From Methanosarcinales archaeon (GTDB lineage: Archaea; Halobacteriota; Methanosarcinia; Methanosarcinales; Methanogasteraceae), in NCBI GenBank assembly GCA_030609345.1, contig JAUWCK010000094.1:1-5239 (forward strand): a stretch of 5,239 nucleotides of DNA, given 5' to 3'. The position numbers were made by a program, and so were the translations under genes. Under the pieces are notes generated by a model. It was given only the letters and a program-made list of their open reading frames with translations, did not search any database and was not told the origin of the DNA. Numbering within the stretch: position 1 is the stretch's first letter; each line of letters begins with the position of its first letter. Of this stretch, positions 1 through 4,556 are shown piece by piece.

Positions 1-18
1 TACTGAGGAATGTCTATC

Positions 19-1191
19 ATGAAAACCGTAGTACTTGCATATTCCGGCGGGCTGGACACATCGGTCTGCATCCCGCTCTTAAAGGAGCGATACGATTACG
101 ATAAAGTAATCACAGTCGTCGCGGACGTCGGGCAGCCCGCATCAGAGATCGATGACGCAACCCGGCGTGCAGAAACACTTGCTGATGCGCATTACACGCT
201 CGACCTGAAGGATGAATTCGTGAGGGATTACCTATTCCCTTCGATCAAGGCAAACGGGCTCTACGAGGGTTACGTGCTTGGAACAGCGCTTGCACGCCCG
301 CTTATTGCAAAGAAGATCGCCGAGATCGCCGAATCGGAGAACGCGGATGCGCTTGCGCATGGCTGCACAGGAAAAGGAAACGACCAGCTCCGGTTCGAGG
401 TGATCTTCAGAGCCACAGACTTTGATGTTGTTGCGCCGATGCGCGACATGAACCTCTCGCGGGAATGGGAGATCGATTATGCGCGGGACCACAACATACC
501 TGTGACGGTCAGTAGGGAGAAGATCTGGAGCGTTGACGAGAACCTGTGGAGCCGGAGCATCGAAGGCGGAGAACTGGAAGATCCGTATTTCATCCCGCCT
601 GAAGAGATCTACGAATGGACAGCGTCACCCGAAGATGAAGATGCGCCTGCCTCGGAGATCGTCGAGCTTGCGTTTAGGGACGGCGTTCCTGTTGCATTAA
701 ACGCAAGCTCGATGGATGGCGTGGCGCTTATTAGAATGCTCAATGCAATCGGCGGTGCGCACGGCATCGGGCGGTCAGACAAGATTGAGGATCGGGTGCT
801 TGGATTAAAGGCACGTGAGATCTACGAGCATCCTGCCGCAACGATACTCCTGACTGCACACCGCGATCTCGAATCGCTCGTACTCACGCGGGATGAACTG
901 CGGTTCAAGGCGATCGTGGATGCTGCATGGGCTGAACTTGTGTACAAGGGTCTCGTGGACGAGCCGCTCTATGCCGATCTCTGCGCGTTTGTCGATGAGA
1001 CACAGAAGCGGGTCACAGGGGATGTGAAGGTGCGGCTGTATGCTGGCTCTGCGACGGTGGTTGCAAGGAGATCTGACTTCGCGCTCTATTCGGAGGAACT
1101 GGTATCATTTGGCGAGTCCGTGATCGACCAGAGGGATTCTGAGGGATTCTCGAAGTATCATGGGTTCCAGGCACGGTTAGTTCGACGGTAA
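19..1191 (+). CDS. argG: Argininosuccinate synthase (EC 6.3.4.5)
   Basis: This enzyme joins citrulline and aspartate with ATP hydrolysis to AMP and PPi, giving argininosuccinate, the penultimate step of arginine synthesis in the cytoplasm. The 390-residue product has the usual family length. Visible signatures are the N-terminal ATP pyrophosphatase loop SGGLDTS (residues 9-15), GTALARP (about 88-94), [13 protein letters not shown] (115-127) and [19 protein letters not shown] (171-189), followed by a full C-terminal tetramerisation region with AELVYKGL and RVTGDV. An in-frame ATG also exists at position 10, but the Shine-Dalgarno-like GAGGA (5-9) directly abuts it. The same GAGGA lies 9 nt before the ATG at 19, which is therefore preferred. 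The TGA at 4-6 could be the stop of an upstream gene. The stop TAA is 10 nt before the next gene, so co-transcription with the K+ channel genes is likely. No key residue appears to be missing. Confidence 0.97.
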   Translation: MKTVVLAYSGGLDTSVCIPLLKERYDYDKVITVVADVGQPASEIDDATRRAETLADAHYTLDLKDEFVRDYLFPSIKANGLYEGYVLGTALARPLIAKKIAEIAESENADALAHGCTGKGNDQLRFEVIFRATDFDVVAPMRDMNLSREWEIDYARDHNIPVTVSREKIWSVDENLWSRSIEGGELEDPYFIPPEEIYEWTASPEDEDAPASEIVELAFRDGVPVALNASSMDGVALIRMLNAIGGAHGIGRSDKIEDRVLGLKAREIYEHPAATILLTAHRDLESLVLTRDELRFKAIVDAAWAELVYKGLVDEPLYADLCAFVDETQKRVTGDVKVRLYAGSATVVARRSDFALYSEELVSFGESVIDQRDSEGFSKYHGFQARLVRR

Positions 1192-1201
1192 TGGGGTGGC
1201 A

Positions 1202-2215
1202 ATGGTCAAAAATATCAGAAGATCGATTCTGTTATATTTGACCGTTATCATCACCATCGTTGCCACATATTCCTTTATTTTTTTATTTTTGATGTTTAAA
1301 GAGGGGCAGCACATACCTTCGCAGATGGAGAATGTAGACCCGGTAACCGCGATCTACTGGGTCATCGCGACGATGACAACCGTTGGGTATGGGGATGTCT
1401 ATTTTATCGAGGGAACCGGGAGGATATTCTCTTCCATAGTCGCCATTTCAGGGGTGATCTTCCTGTTCGGGATGCTATTCCCCCTGGTCCTCACGCCGTG
1501 GCTCGACGCACGCGTGAAATCCATGCTGCCCACGCGCGTGCCATCGAAACTCTTGGATCATCTGATCATCTGTGGATATAGCCAGATGGTCGAGAGTCTG
1601 GTCGAGGAACTTGAGCATCAGAAGACCCCTTTCGTGGTGGTTGAAAGCGACGAAACGATCGTTAAGGATCTACTTGAGAAAGGCATCCTCTGCATCCATG
1701 GGGATCCAAGCGACAAAGATACACTCGATGGAGCGAATATACAGACGGCAAACTGCCTGATAGCCAATGAGAGCGATGAGATGGACGCAAACATCATCTT
1801 GACCGCAAGAGAGATGAGCGATCTTACAATAATCGCAATTCTTGAGGATCTCTCAAAGAGGGAATATCTGGAGTATGCCGGCGCAAGCAACGTGATCGCT
1901 CCGAAGTCGATGCTCGGCTCTTTCATCGGCAGGAAGGCGGTGGATCCGACGGTCAGCCATCTGGTCGGTGCGACCGAATTTCTAAAAGACGTCGAGATAA
2001 TCGAATTTCCGATCTATCCGAGAAGTGAACTCATAGGAAAGAGTTTGAAGGATGCCGGAATAAGGACGCGGACTGGGTGCAACATCATAGGGATATGGGC
2101 AGGCGGCGAACTCTCGTTAAACCCGAGACCGACAGATGTGATCAAATCCAACTCGATTCTGCTGGCGGTCGGAACTGAAGCACAACTCTTGAAGTTGAAG
2201 AAACTGGTCAGGTGA
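1202..2215 (+). CDS. MthK-like two-transmembrane K+ channel with C-terminal RCK domain
   Basis: Ligand-gated potassium channel of the plasma membrane, 337 residues. TM1 is at about 8-31, the pore helix at about 49-59, the selectivity filter TVGYGD at 60-65 and TM2 at about 73-98. An RCK_N (TrkA-N) Rossmann domain follows at about 118-245 (starting DHLIICGYS) and an RCK_C (TrkA-C) domain at about 262-335. This is the layout of MthK from Methanothermobacter. Gly84 in TM2 sits 24 residues after the filter threonine, the spacing of the MthK gating-hinge glycine as I recall it. The first Rossmann loop reads CGYSQMVES and lacks a GxGxxG motif, as in MthK. The NESDEMD and ILED segments fall where MthK has Ca2+-site acidic residues, but only part of that site seems to be kept. 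A GTG at 1196 is in frame, but the G-rich run 1193-1199 fits better as a ribosome binding site for the ATG at 1202. The early codons are unusually T-rich. The channel call is secure; the ligand is unknown. Confidence 0.93.
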   Translation: MVKNIRRSILLYLTVIITIVATYSFIFLFLMFKEGQHIPSQMENVDPVTAIYWVIATMTTVGYGDVYFIEGTGRIFSSIVAISGVIFLFGMLFPLVLTPWLDARVKSMLPTRVPSKLLDHLIICGYSQMVESLVEELEHQKTPFVVVESDETIVKDLLEKGILCIHGDPSDKDTLDGANIQTANCLIANESDEMDANIILTAREMSDLTIIAILEDLSKREYLEYAGASNVIAPKSMLGSFIGRKAVDPTVSHLVGATEFLKDVEIIEFPIYPRSELIGKSLKDAGIRTRTGCNIIGIWAGGELSLNPRPTDVIKSNSILLAVGTEAQLLKLKKLVR

Positions 2216-2220
2216 GGTGA
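2214..2220 (+). promoter_or_regulatory. Ribosome binding site of the soluble RCK gene
   Basis: GAGGTGA matches seven bases of the archaeal Shine-Dalgarno consensus GGAGGTGA. It overlaps the TGA stop of the channel gene (2213-2215) and lies 9 nt before the ATG at 2230. This supports independent, efficient initiation of the second RCK gene and fixes its start. Confidence 0.75.
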
Positions 2221-2229
2221 TTTTGGAAT

Positions 2230-2949
2230 ATGGCGATGGAGAAGGAAGAGCGTCTGGTGGTTGTCGGGTATGGGGACGTCGGCAAGAGCATCGTTGATGA
2301 ATTAAAGCGCGCTCGCGTAAAATTTGTTGTGGTGGACAGGAACGAAGACGTTCTGTTGGACAAGGGATTTGACTATGTGGTCGGGGACGGTTCGAACGAA
2401 GAGATCCTCAGGAGGGCTGGTGTGGAGTCTGCATCAACGATCATAATAGCGCTGAACATCGATACGGACGCAATCTTTGCAACCCTTGTCGCAAGGACTC
2501 TGAACCCGGACGCCATCATCCTGACGAGGGCGAACGCACCGATATGCGATAAAATCTACAGAGCGGGCGCCGATTATGTGGCATCGGTCTCCATCGTGGT
2601 TGGGCAGATGGTTGCGAAACTCGCAATCTCTGAGCACAAAGAGGATGTTGTGATGCTCTATGAGGGGATCGAGATCGAGAAGTACCATGTCAGGGAAGGA
2701 TCGCCGCTTGCAGGAAAGACACTTGAAGGACTCGACCTCAGATCAAATGTCGGCTGCACAGTCATCGGGATCGAGAAGGAAGGAAGGACGGTGACCGATA
2801 TGCACGGAAAGACTACCATCGAGGAAGATTCGATACTTGCTATCATAGGAAGCAAGGAACAGATACGAAAATTCGAGGAATATGAAGATATACTATCAAA
2901 GAGTCTGGAAATGGTTATGATCGACAAAATAGGGGAGATTTTCAGATAA
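2230..2949 (+). CDS. Soluble RCK (TrkA-N/TrkA-C) K+ channel regulatory protein
   Basis: Cytoplasmic nucleotide-sensing regulator of potassium transport, 239 residues, with no membrane segment. The RCK_N Rossmann domain covers about 8-135. It has the intact GYGDVG dinucleotide-type loop (13-18), an acidic Asp36 at the end of strand 2 (VVVDRNED), and GDGSNEEIL (52-60), the TrkA-family 'GDxs' segment. RCK_C covers about 146-215, with GKTLEGLDLRSNVGCTVIG. A C-terminal tail of about 20 residues follows. Unlike two-repeat TrkA proteins of about 450 residues, this is a single RCK_N/RCK_C unit, similar in size to KtrA/KtrC. It starts 14 nt after the channel stop and overlaps the next start by one base, so all three genes should be made together. 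No KtrB/TrkH transporter gene is visible in the window, and the adjacent 2-TM channel is the obvious partner (inference). The ATG at 2236 is a less likely alternative start. Functional direction and ligand are not determined. Confidence 0.9.
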   Translation: MAMEKEERLVVVGYGDVGKSIVDELKRARVKFVVVDRNEDVLLDKGFDYVVGDGSNEEILRRAGVESASTIIIALNIDTDAIFATLVARTLNPDAIILTRANAPICDKIYRAGADYVASVSIVVGQMVAKLAISEHKEDVVMLYEGIEIEKYHVREGSPLAGKTLEGLDLRSNVGCTVIGIEKEGRTVTDMHGKTTIEEDSILAIIGSKEQIRKFEEYEDILSKSLEMVMIDKIGEIFR

Positions 2950-3233
2950 TGAAATACGAAACAGCCGCACAATTAATAGAACTGCTCGCCATGGTCATTA
3001 TGGCGGCTGCATTCTACTATGGGTATTCTCTGATAAAGTTCATACCAAAAGAACTGAAATCACTGCAACTGGTGGTTCTTGCACTCTTCTTCATGATCCT
3101 GAGGAGGGTAGCGTCTCTCTTTTCGTTCGAGATTGGGGGGCTGGTGGTCATCGTCTCGGCAATCTCGCTTGTTATAGCGATACTTGCGCTGCTCGGGTTC
3201 AGGCGGATGTATCAGAACGTGAGGGGGCGATGA
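2949..3233 (+). CDS. Small three-helix membrane protein coupled to the K+ channel genes
   Basis: I do not recognise the family. The 94-residue product has three hydrophobic segments at about 8-31, 38-58 and 62-84, joined by short loops, and ends in a basic tail (FRRMYQNVRGR). It has no signal peptide cleavage motif, no cysteines and no catalytic motif. Two adjacent arginines (52-53) sit near the end of the second segment. By the positive-inside rule, the basic tail suggests a cytoplasmic C terminus. Its ATG overlaps the TAA of the soluble RCK gene (TAATG), with a G-rich ribosome binding site GGGGAG (2932-2937) inside that gene, so translation is probably coupled. The context suggests a channel accessory or assembly subunit. 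It also resembles the short sensor-type membrane modules found at the N terminus of archaeal signalling proteins, so it could be a detached module of that kind. Confidence is high that it is a gene and low on its function. Confidence 0.75.
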   Translation: MKYETAAQLIELLAMVIMAAAFYYGYSLIKFIPKELKSLQLVVLALFFMILRRVASLFSFEIGGLVVIVSAISLVIAILALLGFRRMYQNVRGR

Positions 3234-3234
3234 G

Positions 3235-3315
3235 ATGGTAGGATGTGGCAGGGGTTTATGTCGAGTACCAAAAGACCCCATGAGAAAACCCCACACTTAC
3301 TTCCGGAACAAATAG
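3235..3315 (+). CDS. Possible 26-codon ORF, doubtful
   Basis: An ATG one base after the preceding TGA stop opens a 26-codon frame, beginning MVGCGRGLC and ending YFRNK before a TAG at 3313. A G-rich stretch GAGGGGG (3221-3227) lies 7 nt upstream and could act as a ribosome binding site. The peptide is basic with two cysteines (CGRGLC) and matches nothing I know. It covers an inverted repeat and precedes a decayed gene, so it may be a chance frame or another gene remnant. Confidence 0.15.
   Translation: MVGCGRGLCRVPKDPMRKPHTYFRNK
3245..3296 (+). repeat. Inverted repeat downstream of the K+ channel operon
   Basis: GGGGTTT (3251-3257) pairs perfectly with AAACCCC (3286-3292). The stem can be extended by GTG (3245-3247) with CAC (3294-3296) across a small asymmetric bulge. 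A competing partner, AGACCCC (3273-3279), could pair with the same left arm using one G-U pair, so two exclusive hairpins are possible. No T-run follows, so it does not look like a standard archaeal terminator. It could be an mRNA 3'-end structure or an operator. Confidence 0.4.
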
Positions 3316-3323
3316 GGGGGTGA
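3316..3323 (+). promoter_or_regulatory. Ribosome binding site of the broken membrane protein gene
   Basis: A G-run ending in GGTGA matches the 3' part of the archaeal Shine-Dalgarno consensus and lies 3 nt before the ATG at 3327. It supports that ATG as the original start of the now interrupted gene. Confidence 0.55.
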
Positions 3324-3326
3324 AAA

Positions 3327-3650
3327 ATGAAAAGCGAGGACAAATTCGACTGTAAAGAGTTGGCTTCATCGCTGGCAATCGTGATTCCGTTCTGAATCGT
3401 TGCTATATTTCTGTGGTGATCCACAGGAGATATCTTCCATCTATTTAATTTTCTATACATCGGGGCAGCGATCGGTGTTGGTATTGGGTTTTACTCCGCT
3501 CTTCCCAGGAAGAAAAAGCCATTAGGTCGCAAGCTGACTTTGTTTCTCATTGGCGGGTACTTGCTCGTCTTCTTAGGTCTCTTGAAGTTTGAGAATCTGC
3601 AGATCGAAGGCTTCTTTTTTTACCTGCTGAAGGGAAGTTTATCTGAATGA
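3327..3650 (+). pseudogene. Broken N-terminal part of a polytopic (probably 4Fe-4S) membrane protein
   Basis: One frame reads MKSEDKFDCKELASSLAIVIPF, then TGA (3393), IVAIFLW, TGA (3417), then a 76-codon stretch beginning STGDIFHLFNFLYIG and ending at TGA 3648. It keeps coherent membrane-protein character throughout: a hydrophobic segment spanning the stops, another at about LFNFLYIGAAIGVGIGFY, a basic loop PRKKKPLGRK, a third segment LTLFLIGGYLLVFLGLL, and ENLQIEGFFFYLL. From memory this matches the N terminus of methanogen NapH-like 4Fe-4S membrane proteins, in which QIEGFFFYLL is followed by another helix and a cysteine-rich GWCGWACW motif. That C-terminal part is absent here. Both TGA codons could be former TGG (Trp) codons (for the second, CGA is also possible). 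After KG (about 3635) the similarity ends and a different gene remnant begins in another frame. A dead, 3'-deleted gene is the simplest reading. Confidence 0.7.
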
Positions 3651-3705
3651 CCCACGAGAGGTCCCCCCAGAAGAGCTTTTGACCGAGGTATATGCTCCAA
3701 TAGAG
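3631..3705 (+). pseudogene. C-terminal remnant of a GyrI-like (AraC effector-binding domain) protein
   Basis: The frame starting at 3631 reads REVYLNDPREVPPEELLTEV followed by YAPIE. This is the highly characteristic C-terminal end of GyrI-like small-molecule-binding proteins (AraC effector-binding domain, usually about 150 residues or the tail of a longer regulator). Only about 25 codons survive. Upstream, the frame meets a TGA at 3628-3630 and the unrelated membrane protein remnant. Downstream, it stays open without family resemblance to a TGA at 3796, inside the 3' end of the opposite-strand gene. There is no start codon or ribosome binding site, so no product is expected. Such domains bind hydrophobic or amphipathic ligands; nothing about the original ligand can be said. 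Confidence 0.65.
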
Positions 3706-3754
3706 TGGCGTTTGATTTATGCTTTCGTTCGCTTATACTCAAATTCCGCCGCCA

Positions 3755-4183
3755 TCAAAACTTCACAAACCCGAGATCCAGCACCAGCGATAGGATGATA
3801 GCTATTACGGAAAATGCAAAGATGACCAGATAATTCAGGCGTTCCTTAGATACCGAGATGCTCCACATGATGTAATTGAGTCCCTCGAAATCCTTTTCTG
3901 TCAGGGGTTCCTGCGTCTGTATCTTTTCGAGGAGATTCAGGTCTTTTATCACACCAAACCTGCGTTTGGCGATGTGGTACCTGTGAGCGAAGAACCATAT
4001 ATACCCGATGACTCCGAGGTACCAGAGCACCCGTGCAAGGAGGTCGCTGTAATGGTCGGCAATTAGTATCGCTCGAAGCAGGATCGCCGAGATGAGCCCC
4101 ACCCAGAAATACAGTTTGATGACGACCATGCTGTATCCGTCGGGGATGCGGACATTGGCAGAATCGGATTCGAACTCTTTCAT
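3755..4183 (-). CDS. Conserved-looking integral membrane protein of unknown function
   Basis: I do not know a named family for this protein. The 142-residue product begins with a polar stretch of about 17 residues (MKEFESDSANVRIPDGYS). Membrane segments follow at about 19-42 and 49-67, then a basic/polar cytoplasmic-type region (68-114, with HRYHIAKRR and LTEKDFEGLNYI), and a last segment at about 117-137 ending LGFVKF. It has no cysteines and no obvious catalytic motif. An in-frame stop lies a short way upstream and no other start falls between it and the ATG at 4183, so the start is well fixed. There is no Shine-Dalgarno sequence, but a TATA-like box sits about 30 nt upstream, pointing to a leaderless transcript. 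It is convergent with the gene remnants on the plus strand and separated from the ATP-grasp gene by a long gap, so it is probably a single-gene unit. Hydrophobic pattern and codon use support a genuine gene. Confidence 0.8.
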   Translation of the reverse strand: MKEFESDSANVRIPDGYSMVVIKLYFWVGLISAILLRAILIADHYSDLLARVLWYLGVIGYIWFFAHRYHIAKRRFGVIKDLNLLEKIQTQEPLTEKDFEGLNYIMWSISVSKERLNYLVIFAFSVIAIILSLVLDLGFVKF

Positions 4184-4210
4184 GGGAACTTGCGTATGCG
4201 TTGATACACA

Positions 4211-4220
4211 TTAAATATTT
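4211..4220 (-). promoter_or_regulatory. TATA-like promoter box for the 142-residue membrane protein
   Basis: On the minus strand AAATATTTAA resembles an archaeal TATA element. Its centre lies about 32 bases before the ATG at 4183, so transcription would start about 4-9 nt before the start codon. This fits the absence of a ribosome binding site (leaderless mRNA). A second weaker element, TTTATACG (about 4239-4246), would give a leader of about 34 nt without a Shine-Dalgarno sequence and is less attractive. Confidence 0.45.
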
Positions 4221-4526
4221 AGTGCTGCAACAGTTTTACCGTATAAATGTTGATGGTGATGGCAGCACCCCCATTCACAGCACCGGTCACAAAAGCGGTG
4301 CCTTCTTTGCGTGGCGGGTGGTGATACTGCTACATCATCCTGATTCGCATGCCATTGTGATGCGGATAAAAACAATTGGACGCGAATGTGATCGGTGGGC
4401 TGTGACGCGCACTCAGAATCGAGTACACGATCATGCTGAAGATGTGGACAGGACGTGGAGTGGGCGCGTGGGTTATAATGTACGTACCACGAGAAAACAA
4501 GAACCGGACGACGACCCACCTGCTGC
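4221..4526. other. Intergenic stretch without a convincing gene
   Basis: Frames are open on both strands here, but their translations are rich in His, Arg, Pro and Cys, have no fold-like pattern and lack ribosome binding sites. Two small hairpins are visible: GCACCG (4280-4285) with CGGTGC (4296-4301), and ATTCGCAT (4343-4350) with ATGCGGAT (4360-4367, one G-U pair). No tRNA, CRISPR or insertion-sequence ends were seen. The stretch may be regulatory or a decayed gene. Confidence 0.5.
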
Positions 4527-4556
4527 GCCATCCCCCGCCATCCCCCACCATCTCAC
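4527..4556. repeat. Short tandem repeat at the 3' end of the ATP-grasp gene
   Basis: GCCATCCCCC occurs twice head to tail (4527-4536 and 4537-4546), followed by a degenerate third unit ACCATCTCAC (4547-4556) that runs into the ATP-grasp stop codon. On the coding strand it gives several G-runs directly after the stop, which could form a two- or three-layer G-quadruplex in the mRNA tail. Confidence 0.5.

Noticed and set aside
1196..1198. GTG as the channel start codon
   Set aside because: It lies inside the G-rich run that best serves as ribosome binding site for the ATG at 1202, and it has no good upstream ribosome binding site of its own.
3393..3419. TGA read as tryptophan or selenocysteine in the membrane protein frame
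   Set aside because: The intact genes here use TGG for Trp and TGA as the normal stop (2213, 3231, and both minus-strand genes). No selenocysteine insertion element was evident, and the gene is also truncated at its 3' end, so decay is simpler.
3212..3460. 82-codon frame on the minus strand
   Set aside because: It lies opposite the plus-strand membrane gene remnant and inverted repeat, with no ribosome binding site or recognisable protein pattern.
3615..3621. T7 run as an archaeal terminator
   Set aside because: It is explained by the Phe-Phe-Phe codons of the membrane protein remnant. A terminating role cannot be excluded, but nothing specific supports it.
4280..4301. GC-rich hairpin followed by CTTCTTT, possible terminator
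   Set aside because: The stem is only 6 bp and the T-tract is interrupted. No plus-strand gene ends nearby that would need it.
4211..4531. Minus-strand frame containing QDDVAVSPP, reminiscent of the archaeal pilin N-terminal motif (DDAVSPVIG)
   Set aside because: The residues after it are polar and Cys/His/Arg-rich rather than a hydrophobic pilin helix. No start with a ribosome binding site precedes it, and only a few residues match.
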